A stretch of DNA of 33,035 nucleotides from Candidatus Alistipes intestinigallinarum. GTDB lineage: Bacteria; Bacteroidota; Bacteroidia; Bacteroidales; Rikenellaceae. Below the pieces are notes generated by a model, which searched no databases, was not told the origin of the DNA, and saw only the letters and a program-made list of their open reading frames with translations. Made by a program: the position numbers and the translations under genes. The DNA lies in the NCBI GenBank assembly GCA_019115745.1, contig DXDA01000004.1:1-33035 (forward strand), in the 5' to 3' direction. Shown one piece after another: positions 7,702-14,521 of this stretch; position 1 is the first letter of the stretch; the number at the start of each line of letters is the position of its first letter.

Positions 7702-9900
7702 ATGGCAGAAGAGATCAAACGAGTGATCGAGGTGGATGCTACATCCAGCTCGAAGACCATCCGGGAACTTCGGGAGGAGATTGAGAAGCTGAAAAAGGCC
7801 CTCTCCGAGTTGACGGCCGGGACCAAAGAGTTTGCCGAGGCGCAAACCCGAATGTCGCAGGCGCAGGAGGAGGTCAACCAGGCAATGGAGATCAGCGCCA
7901 AAAACGAGGATGCGCAGGTCAAGAGTATGCAAGAACTGCGGGCGATCATCGACGAGAACACGGGGTCGTTCGGCTTCCTCGTGGCCCGGATGCAGGAGTT
8001 GAAGGCAGGCATCGACGCTACCAATGCTCGGATCAAACAGATCACCAAGGACTACGACGAAGGCCGTATGGCCGTCGACGACTACAACCAGGAGCTGCAG
8101 GAGAACCTGGAAGAGTTGCAAAAACTACGCACGGAGCAGGGCGATGTCCGCTCCTCGCTGAACGCCTCGACAAAGGCACTGCTTGCGGCCAAGGGGTCCT
8201 ACACTGAAATGTCGCAGACGCTGGGACAGCTCCGCAATGCCTACCGGCAGTTGAGCAAGGAGCAGCGGGATGGTGCCGTCGGCACCGAAATGCTGGGGCA
8301 GATCAAGCTGCTCGATGCGGAGTTGAAGGAGGTAGACGCCTCGATGGGTAACTTCCAGCGCAACGTAGGCGGATACGAAGAGGCCCTGAAGCAGGTGTTG
8401 CCTCCGCAGGCCGGGCTGATTATCGACCTCGGAAAGTTGAGCGTCGAGGGTGGGGGTATTCCATCGCTCTTCACCGGCATGAAGAACAGCATCGTCGGCA
8501 TGACAAAGGCGGCCATTGCCTTCATCGCCACGCCGCTGGGTGCAACGCTTACGGCATTGGCCGCTGCCGCCGCTGCGGCGTTCGCTCTGTTCAATGCCCG
8601 TAACAAGGAGATCGAGAAGCAGGCCGAAGCCAGCGCCAAAGCATTGGAGAGGCAGAAAGAGCAGATGGACCGTCTGTCGGCAGATATCGACTACACGATC
8701 CGCCTCCTCCGGGCGCAGGGTAAGGAGACCGAGGCCAATGCGATAGAAATGCAGAAGTACAAGGATGCTATGACTGCAGCGGCGTTTGCTTACAGCAAAT
8801 TCAAGGACGAATACGATAAAATGTCCAAGAAGGAGAGAGAGGCGAACGAAGAGAATCGCAAGGCTCTATTGGATCGATTCGTCGAGGCCCGTGATGCTTA
8901 CGAAAACTATCTGCGGGATCTCGATATCAAACACGCAGAAGAAGTCACTGCCGAGCGGAAGAAAAACGCCGAACTTGCGGAGGAGCAGCGCAAGGCTGCC
9001 GCCGAGAAACTGCGCATCGCCGAAGAGACGAACGCTGCCATACGTGAGGCCAACGCCGCATTCCGGGATGAAACGGCTTTGATGCAGGCCGAGCAGGGCG
9101 CCGGCACGCAGAGCGGGGATCTCGCCCTGGCGCAGGAGCAGTTCCGGCAGGAGCTGGCCGCCTTCGAGGCGATGGTCGACGAGAAACAGATCTACGAGGA
9201 GCTGGCGATGGCACGTCGCAAGCTGATGTTTGAACAACACTGCAAGGAGATTGCTGAAATACAGGCTCGCTATTTGAAGCAGCAGAGCGACCAGCTTCTC
9301 AAAGCGCTGGACGAGGAGATGGCTGCCGAGTTCGAAGCAGACAAGAAACGGATCGCCGCAACGAAAAAAAGCAACGATGATCGGGAGCGCCTTGCTGTTG
9401 AGGAGCACAAGGGCAGAATATGGCAGGCCAATCAAGCGACAGCACTCCTTCAAACATATGCTCAACTTGTCGGAGAGAGCACGGCCGCGGGTAAGGCTGC
9501 GGCAGTAGCTTCTGCAACAATTGACACCTATAAAGCTGCTAATGCGGCGTACTCTTCATTGGCAGGAATTCCCATAGTGGGCCCGGGTTTGGGCGCAGCG
9601 GCAGCGACAGCGGCAATAGTTGCAGGTATTGCGAATGTAAAAAATATACTTTCAGTAGACACTTTGTCCTCTGCGGCTGGATCGAACATTTCGTCTGCAA
9701 CTCCCACGGTAAGCACCCCGGCGGTCGTCACACCTCCAGCCGTGGTGCAGGAGGTCACAACGGTCCGATCGCTCACTGGTGCCAGCGAGGAGGAACGGCT
9801 CAATCAGATGGCCAGCGACCAGCGTGTCTACCTGGTCTATTCGGATGTCGAGCAGGCCGGGAAGCGGGTAGAAGTGCAACAGTCAGATACGAGTTTCTGA
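7702..9900 (+). CDS. Phage tail tape-measure-like protein
   Basis: A 732-residue protein. Residues about 1-240 are long amphipathic coiled coils rich in Glu/Lys/Gln (SSKTIRELREEIEKLKKALS). A hydrophobic stretch (AAIAFIATPLGATLTALAAA to about residue 300) is a likely membrane-inserting segment, and a second hydrophobic Gly/Ala block (LAGIPIVGPGLGAAAATAAI, near residue 625-655) is the ending commonly seen in Bacteroidales tape-measure proteins. More coiled coil lies between. Such proteins set tail length and help DNA pass the cell envelope. At 732 residues it is short, implying a tail of roughly 100 nm by the usual 0.15 nm per residue rule. It is the last gene of the rightward block and is followed by a terminator. 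Confidence 0.75.
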   Translation: MAEEIKRVIEVDATSSSKTIRELREEIEKLKKALSELTAGTKEFAEAQTRMSQAQEEVNQAMEISAKNEDAQVKSMQELRAIIDENTGSFGFLVARMQELKAGIDATNARIKQITKDYDEGRMAVDDYNQELQENLEELQKLRTEQGDVRSSLNASTKALLAAKGSYTEMSQTLGQLRNAYRQLSKEQRDGAVGTEMLGQIKLLDAELKEVDASMGNFQRNVGGYEEALKQVLPPQAGLIIDLGKLSVEGGGIPSLFTGMKNSIVGMTKAAIAFIATPLGATLTALAAAAAAAFALFNARNKEIEKQAEASAKALERQKEQMDRLSADIDYTIRLLRAQGKETEANAIEMQKYKDAMTAAAFAYSKFKDEYDKMSKKEREANEENRKALLDRFVEARDAYENYLRDLDIKHAEEVTAERKKNAELAEEQRKAAAEKLRIAEETNAAIREANAAFRDETALMQAEQGAGTQSGDLALAQEQFRQELAAFEAMVDEKQIYEELAMARRKLMFEQHCKEIAEIQARYLKQQSDQLLKALDEEMAAEFEADKKRIAATKKSNDDRERLAVEEHKGRIWQANQATALLQTYAQLVGESTAAGKAAAVASATIDTYKAANAAYSSLAGIPIVGPGLGAAAATAAIVAGIANVKNILSVDTLSSAAGSNISSATPTVSTPAVVTPPAVVQEVTTVRSLTGASEEERLNQMASDQRVYLVYSDVEQAGKRVEVQQSDTSF

Positions 9901-9927
9901 TGCTCATATCCCGAAATCAAACAGAAA

Positions 9928-9959
9928 CAGCCACCTCAACGGGTGGCTGCTTTGTTTTT
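9928..9959 (+). terminator. Intrinsic terminator after tape-measure gene
   Basis: CAGCCACC (9928-9935) pairs with GGTGGCTG (9942-9949) around a 6-nt loop and runs into CTTTGTTTTT. It closes the rightward tail block just before the opposing repressor operon ends. Confidence 0.8.
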
Positions 9960-9992
9960 ACGTTATCCGACGGATAGCGGAGTGAGATAAGG

Positions 9993-10841
9993 CTACTTCT
10001 TTTCTTCTTCAATTTGGGTCGTCTCTTTCCCTGCCAACACTTGCTTGGCATTGATCGGAGAGATAACCGAGTGCCCCAATTGGGATTCCAGTTGATTGCG
10101 GGCCGCCTTTGCTACGCTGCCCCCGCTTTTCGCCACTCTTGCGTTCTGTTGGAAGCCTTTGGGTCGTTGCTGCTTCGAAATCTCCGTTGCGGCAGCTTCG
10201 GCGAGGGTGTTGAGGGCCAATTCGATGTTCGTCATGTTGTCCCGCAGGTTCTCTTTTTTCAGCCCTTTGTATTGCTTGTAGGCTTTGGTTGTACGTCCTG
10301 CCCATTCCATCGTGATAATGTCGGTAAGCGTGGCGTATTGCTGCCCCTCAACGCCCCGGCGCTGCCATTCGTCGGTCAGCTCCTTGCGCACCTCCATACT
10401 CTTCAATCGCTGGTTGATCCAGTTGTCGGAGTATCCCAGGCGCTTGTAGTCGGTCATCGCCTGCCGGATAGACAACTCCGGATCCTGCATCTGGTCGAGG
10501 CGGTCGCTGGCTACCTGCGCCATCCAACGCTTGAACGGCTCGGCCTTCGGGGAGGGGATCGACTGGATCAACCGGAAAAGTTGCTCGGTATCTGCTACAT
10601 CCGTGAGCCGCATTTTTCCGTCAGAGGCGGGCATTTTCAAGGCGTGACAATTTGTCACGGTTTCATTTCCCTCTGCTTTGAGCCGTTGTTTGAGCTTGCG
10701 CCAGTAGGCGGCAGCATCAGTGCTCTTCGTCAGTACGGCCACGACGTCGACAATGGCGAAATACCAGGTTTCCGTTTCGTCGTCCCAGATGGTACGAACC
10801 TTCCGCTCTTCGAATAGCTGTATGGCTTGTTTCTGTGTCAT
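9993..10841 (-). CDS. Bro-N domain antirepressor with DinD-like C-terminal part
   Basis: A 282-residue protein; MTQKQAIQLFEE at 10841 is the natural start. Residues 1-110 are a Bro-N domain (IQLFEERKVRTIWDDETETW, YFAIVDVVAVLTKSTDAAAY, WRKLKQRL, then LRLTDVADTEQLFRLIQSIP), found in phage antirepressors. The rest (helical, with YKQYKGLKKENLRDNM, ELALNTLAEAAATEI and a Gly/Ala-rich end) follows the C-terminal half of DinD, an SOS-induced protein of E. coli. In phages such proteins inactivate the lysogeny repressor. It is the third gene of a leftward operon with an XRE regulator and RhuM, which fits repressor-antirepressor control. Binding partners are not visible in sequence. Confidence 0.8.
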   Translation of the reverse strand: MTQKQAIQLFEERKVRTIWDDETETWYFAIVDVVAVLTKSTDAAAYWRKLKQRLKAEGNETVTNCHALKMPASDGKMRLTDVADTEQLFRLIQSIPSPKAEPFKRWMAQVASDRLDQMQDPELSIRQAMTDYKRLGYSDNWINQRLKSMEVRKELTDEWQRRGVEGQQYATLTDIITMEWAGRTTKAYKQYKGLKKENLRDNMTNIELALNTLAEAAATEISKQQRPKGFQQNARVAKSGGSVAKAARNQLESQLGHSVISPINAKQVLAGKETTQIEEEKK

Positions 10842-10858
10842 AGGGGGTGTGGTTGAGG

Positions 10859-10936
10859 TTATTCTCCCTTCTCTACTTTGATCGGCTTGCCGCAATGCGG
10901 GCAGGCCTTATTTCCGGTGTTTGATCTCCGCTTCAA
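10859..10936 (-). other. Cryptic zinc-knuckle peptide overlapping the end of rhuM
   Basis: In the +1 frame relative to the end of rhuM there is a 25-codon stretch beginning at a TTG and ending ACPHCGKPIKVEKGE. It closely resembles the tail of the XRE regulator in the same operon (CPHCGAVLEIREKE). It has no ATG and cannot be called a gene. It may be the relic of a zinc-ribbon tail once fused to RhuM, or a tail still reached by frameshifting at the rhuM stop. Confidence 0.35.
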
Positions 10937-11906
10937 GTTCCTTTAACTGCTCCATATCCTCCCGGTCGGCTTCGATAGCGTCTCTGCGTTTTCTGCGGGC
11001 ATTGAACTCTTCATAAACCCGGTAGGCGAAAGCGTCTTTTTGCTCCTTGCCAACGGATCCGGCATTGGATAAAAGGGGCTGATCGTTGGATACCAGTATT
11101 TTGTCGACATTCTCCCTCCAAAATCCCATCGTAAGGTCTTTCCTGTTTTTGGCTCGGAACTCGGCTGTTTCCAGGAAGATCACAACCAGCCGATTCAAAG
11201 AGTCGAGTTCGTCGTGCGTCAGGTAGTTTTTGGCGATAATAACGTCCTGCTTGCGGACTACGGCACCCTTCCAGGAGGTAAGCCCCATATTGGGGGCGTC
11301 AGCATCGGCACGCTGCATCACGATCTCCGCGGATGTGTGCCCCGTTATGGCATAGAGGAGTTTATTTTGTGTTTCGGCATAGAACATCTGCGTAGCCTTG
11401 TCCGTCGGATCGTAGTCGCTGCTCAATGCAAACAGATCGCGCACCTTCTGATAGAATCGTTTTTCTGAGGCCCGTATATCTCGAATGCGATCCAATAACT
11501 CGTCGAAGTAGTCGGGCCGTCCGTCCGGGTTTTTCAGACGTTCGTCGTCGATAACGAACCCTTTGCGGAGGTATTCGGCGAGATTGCGGTTTGCCCATTG
11601 GCGGAATTGCACACCACGGATGGACCGGACGCGGAAACCTATTGCCAAAATCATCTCCAACGAGTAGAATTTGACCTGATAGGGTTTGCCATCTGCGGCA
11701 GTTGTTAAGTAATTCTTAATAACTGAATTTCCGTCTAATTCATTTTCTTTTAGTATGTTACTTATATGCTGGCTGATGTTGGGAACGGAGGTGGCAAAAA
11801 GTTCGGCAATCTGCGTTTGATTGAGCCAAACCGAGCCGTCGCGTGCCAACAGGGATACGCGGCTTTTCCCATCCACCGAATTGTATAGGATCAACTCTTG
11901 TTCCAT
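10908..11906 (-). CDS. RhuM family protein
   Basis: A 332-residue protein starting at ATG 11906, 2 nt after the stop of the XRE gene. It matches the virulence RhuM family over its whole length: ILYNSVDGKSRVSLLARDGS, VWLNQTQIAELFATSVPNIS, an HTH-like start, then YSLEMILAIGFRVRSIRGVQ, FRQWANRNLAEYL, and the C-terminal domain with TSWKGAVVRKQDVIIAKNYL. The family was named after a Salmonella pathogenicity island gene; its biochemical function is not established, though the start resembles phage regulatory proteins that bind DNA. Its position between an XRE repressor and a Bro-N antirepressor suggests a part in control of the element. The family assignment is secure. Confidence 0.9.
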   Translation of the reverse strand: MEQELILYNSVDGKSRVSLLARDGSVWLNQTQIAELFATSVPNISQHISNILKENELDGNSVIKNYLTTAADGKPYQVKFYSLEMILAIGFRVRSIRGVQFRQWANRNLAEYLRKGFVIDDERLKNPDGRPDYFDELLDRIRDIRASEKRFYQKVRDLFALSSDYDPTDKATQMFYAETQNKLLYAITGHTSAEIVMQRADADAPNMGLTSWKGAVVRKQDVIIAKNYLTHDELDSLNRLVVIFLETAEFRAKNRKDLTMGFWRENVDKILVSNDQPLLSNAGSVGKEQKDAFAYRVYEEFNARRKRRDAIEADREDMEQLKELEAEIKHRK

Positions 11907-11908
11907 GA

Positions 11909-12160
11909 TTATTCCTTTTCTCTGATCTCCAATACTGCTCCGCAATGCGGGCAGGTGATCGTGTTCGTCGGCTGCGGGGCGAACAGCTCCGGAACCGTTA
12001 CCCCCAGGGCGGTGGCAATTCGATCCAATAACTCCAAAGACGGTGATGTCTTGCCGTTGGCGATATTCGACATATTGGGCTGGGTAATTCCGACCAATTC
12101 TGCAAGTTTGGTAATAGAAATCCCTTGCGATTTACTTACCTCTTTAATTCTTAATTGCAT
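11909..12160 (-). CDS. XRE/Cro-type repressor with half zinc-ribbon tail
   Basis: An 83-residue protein. Residues 5-60 are a classical HTH_XRE domain (ISITKLAELVGITQPNMSNI, ANGKTSPSLELLDRIATALG). The C-terminal tail holds one CPHCG knuckle (Cys70, Cys73) but not the second pair needed for a full zinc ribbon, so it would need a partner or dimer to bind zinc. It heads the leftward operon with rhuM and the Bro-N gene. An imperfect inverted repeat with a TATATTTG box lies directly upstream (12179-12219), so it very probably represses its own promoter. It is the best candidate for the lysogeny or transfer repressor of the element. Confidence 0.9.
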   Translation of the reverse strand: MQLRIKEVSKSQGISITKLAELVGITQPNMSNIANGKTSPSLELLDRIATALGVTVPELFAPQPTNTITCPHCGAVLEIREKE

Positions 12161-12178
12161 AGTCTGTTAAATGGCTTT

Positions 12179-12219
12179 ATATCGTATACAAATATAGTTA
12201 TTATTTGTAATAACGATAT
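12179..12219. promoter_or_regulatory. Inverted repeat operator overlapping the XRE promoter
   Basis: ATATCGTATACAAATA (12179-12194) and TATTTGTAATAACGATAT (12202-12219) form an imperfect inverted repeat in an AT-rich divergent region. On the minus strand the TATATTTG box (12196-12189), a match to the TAnnTTTG consensus, falls inside the left arm, so a protein bound here would block the XRE operon. Another ACGATATA occurs at 12309, next to the rightward start. Confidence 0.6.
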
Positions 12220-12257
12220 AATAAGTGTGAAAATATTCTATAAAAAGATATAAAATA

Positions 12258-12289
12258 TTTGGATATTATATTTTTATACAGTATATTTG
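12258..12289 (+). promoter_or_regulatory. Bacteroidetes-type promoter for the rightward accessory genes
   Basis: TTTG at 12258-12261 and TATATTTG at 12282-12289 are separated by 20 nt, matching TTTG-N19-21-TAnnTTTG. The start codon of the first rightward gene is 32 nt further on. Confidence 0.75.
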
Positions 12290-12321
12290 TGCTGTAATCA
12301 TAACGCAATACGATATAAACC

Positions 12322-12615
12322 ATGACACCCGCAACCCGTACCGAGATTCAGCACTTCGCCAAGCAGATCGCCGATTACGTCACCTTCAAGTGCGACGGCG
12401 AAAGCGAAGGTTTCGAGATCATCCACAACGGTTATATCGCCTTTGTCAACTATGAGGCTGAATATTGCGCCGTCCGGGGTGGTGACAGCTACTGCGGGAT
12501 GTGGGAAATGGTCCCCGAGCTGGTCAGCGAGCAGACGACCGTCGAGGCCGTATGGGATGAAGAGGGCAACGAATATCCCGAACTTGCCGACGCTTTGCAG
12601 GTGCTGTTGAACTAA
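12322..12615 (+). CDS. Small acidic protein, unknown family (paralogue of 13267 gene)
   Basis: A 97-residue acidic protein of no family I can name. It shares a pattern with the C-terminal part of the gene at 13267: YV-x5-CD-x5-EGFEI-x-H-x-GY-x-AFV-x-Y, followed by a T-V-x-x-VWD-x-x-GNE-x-P-x-x-ADALQ-x-LLN ending. The spacing insert between the halves is longer here and contains YCAVRGGDSYCGMWEMVPEL with two cysteines. The pattern predicts a small alpha/beta fold. It is the first gene after the promoter at 12258-12289 and belongs to the accessory block of the mobile element. Confidence 0.6.
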   Translation: MTPATRTEIQHFAKQIADYVTFKCDGESEGFEIIHNGYIAFVNYEAEYCAVRGGDSYCGMWEMVPELVSEQTTVEAVWDEEGNEYPELADALQVLLN

Positions 12616-12674
12616 CAAACAAACCGGCTCTCTTACCTTCCGCGAATAGGTGCTGTCACACCACGCAACGAAGC

Positions 12675-12700
12675 CCCCGGCGGTAATCCGGCCGCCGGGG
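12675..12700. repeat. Strong GC hairpin upstream of the DUF2693 gene
   Basis: CCCCGGCGG (12675-12683) and CCGCCGGGG (12692-12700) form a 9-bp perfect stem with an 8-nt loop, 15 nt before the start at 12716. No T tract follows, so it is more likely a leader structure than a terminator. Confidence 0.55.
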
Positions 12701-12715
12701 TAACAGAGAGCCCAA

Positions 12716-13045
12716 ATGAAAATAACCATGAAACGAACCGATTTATCAAACATCATGCGCCGTGCCTGGGCGCTGTTCCGCACGACGGGCAAAACCTTCT
12801 CCGTATGTCTTTCGAAGGCGTGGGGGCTTTACCGGCTTACCCGCTGGATGCGGGCCGGTGTTGTTCGGTTTGCCTACGAAAAGGCCGACGGCACGCTACG
12901 CCGGGCTTGCGGTACGTTGCAGGACATCGCCGCCACGATCAAGGGCACCGGACGCCCGGATGATGGTCGCACGGTCAAGTATTACGACATCGAGGCTGCC
13001 GGTTGGCGGTCGTTCAAAGTGGAGAACCTTATAACGGTATATTGA
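12716..13045 (+). CDS. DUF2693 / SH3-like beta-barrel protein
   Basis: A 109-residue protein. The second half (VVRFAYEKADGTLRRACGTL, then KGTGRPDDGRTVKYYDIEAA, then GWRSFKVENLI) matches the DUF2693 family, described as having an SH3-like beta-barrel and frequent in Bacteroidales conjugative elements and prophages. The first 45 residues are basic and helical (MKRTDLSNIMRRAWALFRTT, GKTFSVCLSKAWGLYRLTRW). The function is unknown; the fold suggests nucleic acid or protein binding. A second ATG at 12728 would remove four residues. It is closely followed by the next small gene (2-nt gap). Confidence 0.8.
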   Translation: MKITMKRTDLSNIMRRAWALFRTTGKTFSVCLSKAWGLYRLTRWMRAGVVRFAYEKADGTLRRACGTLQDIAATIKGTGRPDDGRTVKYYDIEAAGWRSFKVENLITVY

Positions 13046-13047
13046 AT

Positions 13048-13263
13048 ATGAAAGAGTTAACAGCAAAACAGATCGGCCAACTGTTGGAGATTGCCAAGAA
13101 TACCCAACAGGGAATGGGGCTCGATGAAATCGCCTTTATCACCCTTATGCGTATTTGTCGGGACTATGTGGATCCGAGCAGATACCCGTTTGTGCCCGAT
13201 CGGGAGAAATGGATGATCGAGCGCCTCAACAAGTTCCGGATTCGGTTTTTTGAGAAGATATAA
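13048..13263 (+). CDS. Small hypothetical protein
   Basis: A 71-residue protein starting at ATG 13048, 2 nt after the DUF2693 gene; the frame is open upstream but that part overlaps DUF2693 and is a shadow. The sequence (KELTAKQIGQLLEIAKNTQQ, GMGLDEIAFITLMRICRDYV, then a basic C-terminal helix) predicts three or four helices. No family is recognised. It is packed between DUF2693 and the 139-residue gene, 3 nt before the latter, and thus belongs to the same transcription unit. Confidence 0.6.
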   Translation: MKELTAKQIGQLLEIAKNTQQGMGLDEIAFITLMRICRDYVDPSRYPFVPDREKWMIERLNKFRIRFFEKI

Positions 13264-13266
13264 GCC

Positions 13267-13686
13267 ATGATCTACGAACTCACTATCGACGGCTACCTGC
13301 TGGGAGTGTTCTCCTCCGAAGCCGAGGCCATCCGGCGGGCCCGGTATTTGCCGAGGGGCCGATATACTCTCCGGGAGTGGGCGAGGGTTGGCGAATTTTC
13401 GACGTTCGACCCATCGACCAACAAACACTACGACTTCATGAATTACGACCGTAAAAGCGAAGCAAAAGCGAATATTGAAGCCCTGGCAGCTATGATCCGG
13501 GAATATGTCGCCGCGAACTGCGACGATGTGGATGAAGGTTTCGAGATTTCGCACTCGGGTTATATGGCCTTTGTCGAGTACAGGATCGGGCCGGACGGCG
13601 GTTCCGCTACCGTGGTCGACGTATGGGACAAGGCCGGGAACGAGTGCCCCGACATTGCCGATGCTCTGCAACTGTTGATCAACTGA
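13267..13686 (+). CDS. Two-part hypothetical protein with duplicated domain
   Basis: A 139-residue protein. Residues 1-60 (MIYELTIDGYLLGVFSSEAE, AIRRARYLPRGRYTLREWAR) form a small alpha/beta unit that looks like an input or binding domain. Residues about 72-139 repeat the protein at 12322 (DEGFEISHSGYMAFVEYRIG, then VVDVWDKAGNECPDIADALQ LLIN). The element thus carries the same domain twice, once alone and once fused. The function is unknown. It ends with TGA, after which the same frame continues open to 13881 (see the next entry). Confidence 0.6.
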   Translation: MIYELTIDGYLLGVFSSEAEAIRRARYLPRGRYTLREWARVGEFSTFDPSTNKHYDFMNYDRKSEAKANIEALAAMIREYVAANCDDVDEGFEISHSGYMAFVEYRIGPDGGSATVVDVWDKAGNECPDIADALQLLIN

Positions 13687-13690
13687 CAAT

Positions 13691-13881
13691 ATGGAACACG
13701 CAACCGATACGATAGCGCGGAACAATCGGCGACGATACGCATAGAATCCCAAAGCACGGACGGTGCATCCCGGCGGATCACCTGCGAATTTACCTGCCGG
13801 GGCAACCTCTCGGCGAACGCTGACAAGGAAATACAGACACTCACGGAGCTATTGCGGCGGACACTCACCGCGACGATGTAG
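13691..13881 (+). pseudogene. Frameshifted small gene
   Basis: An ATG at 13691 opens MEHATDTIARNN but stops after 17 codons. From about 13720 another frame (13687-13881) is open for 64 codons without a start codon and encodes a protein-like sequence: ATIRIESQSTDGASRRITCE, FTCRGNLSANADKEIQTLTE, LLRRTLTATM. Joining the two near 13715 by a 1- or 2-base shift gives one plausible small protein of about 60 residues. A terminator follows at 13888. The choice between a real mutation and a sequencing error cannot be made here. Confidence 0.45.
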
Positions 13882-13887
13882 GGAAAC

Positions 13888-13917
13888 GGGGCGGCCTTCT
13901 GGTCGCTCCTTTCTTTT
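13888..13917 (+). terminator. Intrinsic terminator closing the accessory block
   Basis: GGGGCGGCC (13888-13896) pairs with GGTCGCTCC (13901-13909), nine pairs including two G-U, with a TTCT loop, followed by TTTCTTTT. It is 6 nt after the last open frame of the element. Confidence 0.7.
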
Positions 13918-14099
13918 CCGGTCCGGCCCCTTACTGTGTAGGAAGCGTGTAGATAGCGAATTTTGCTACACGGTTGTATTTTATTGCTATTCAGTTTGTT
14001 GGATGTCGTTTTTTCGTAAATCGTGTAGATAGTGTAGCAAGAAAAAAACTTTTTTTTTCACATAGACGGCTTTTCCGGTCCCGTTTCGGCGCTGGTGGT

Positions 14100-14261
14100 A
14101 TGAATATCGGGAGCAAATCAACGGGCGGAAAATTTCGCCGGTTGGTGCTTCGAGCACGGGCCGAGCACGGGAACCCTGAGAATTTAGATACGCAAGATTC
14201 TGCGTATGCTCCGGGCAAACAGAAAGGCCGGACCGTTTCCGATCCGACCCGTTACAGGTAA
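14100..14261 (+). pseudogene. Short frame, possible relic of the 4028 gene start
   Basis: A 53-codon frame whose residues GGKFRRLVLRARAEHGNPEN resemble VGKYEALLRARADHGGDTNE near the start of the 177-residue gene at 4028. At the DNA level 24 of 25 bases match (4074-4098 and 14146-14170). After this the sequences part. It is probably a truncated, decayed copy rather than a working gene; chance conservation of a single 25-nt stretch is the alternative. Confidence 0.3.
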
Positions 14262-14262
14262 A

Positions 14263-14309
14263 TCCCGAGGGATCACCCCAGCCCGTCACAAAGATAGTGA
14301 TTTCTATGG
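14263..14309. repeat. Second copy of the repeat block seen at 3380-3420
   Basis: The blocks share CCCGA(A/G)GGATCACCC, then a variable spacer, then ACAAAGATAGTGATTT. Here the minus strand again has TATCTTTG (14296-14289) followed by a hairpin (14277-14257), but no T tract. The two copies are 10.9 kb apart in the same element. Confidence 0.5.
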
Positions 14310-14325
14310 AATATTCTGACAATCT

Positions 14326-14349
14326 CGCGCGCACGCGCACGCGCGCACA
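14326..14349. repeat. Alternating purine-pyrimidine tract (Z-DNA-like)
   Basis: Twenty-four bases made only of CG and CA steps (for example GCGCGCACGCGCACGCGC). Such tracts can take the left-handed form under negative supercoiling and vary in length. Confidence 0.5.
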
Positions 14350-14470
14350 GACGTCGAAAAACTCCCGGGGCGATGGCCGGAATCAGATTCCGGGTGCTGT
14401 TATTTCGCCGTTACTCACACTCCGAACTATCCGTAAAATCCGTAAAGTTGTGTGTAAATTGTGTGTAAAT

Positions 14471-14509
14471 GAAAAAATAAAAAGGAGTCACAAATTGCTG
14501 TAACTCCTT
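14471..14509 (-). terminator. Intrinsic terminator of tRNA-Pro
   Basis: On the minus strand an 11-bp stem (TGTAACTCCTT at 14499-14509 against AAGGAGTCACA at 14482-14492, one G-U pair, 6-nt loop) is followed by a T-rich tail. It lies 13 nt after the tRNA 3' end. Confidence 0.8.
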
Positions 14510-14521
14510 GATTTTCAGTTG

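Larger units (their letters stand above)
13918..14521. other. Gene-poor right end of the mobile element (candidate attachment region)
   Basis: This ~600-nt stretch holds no convincing long gene. It contains five GTGTAG hexamers in both orientations (13936, 13947, 13966 reversed, 14023, 14032), two of them extended to GTGTAGATAG; a 9-bp inverted repeat TTGCTACAC/GTGTAGCAA (13963 and 14032); an A7/T9 palindrome near 14041-14060; a 53-codon frame (14100); a repeat block (14263-14309); a Z-DNA-like tract (14326-14349); and two tandem TTGTGTGTAAA (14448-14469). Next to a tRNA 3' end, clustered short repeats of this kind are typical of integrase and accessory-protein binding at an att site. The core crossover cannot be located without the other end. 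Confidence 0.4.

Noticed and set aside
13048..13686. Toxin-antitoxin pair made of the 71- and 139-residue genes
   Set aside because: Neither protein shows a known toxin or antitoxin motif; only size and proximity would support it.
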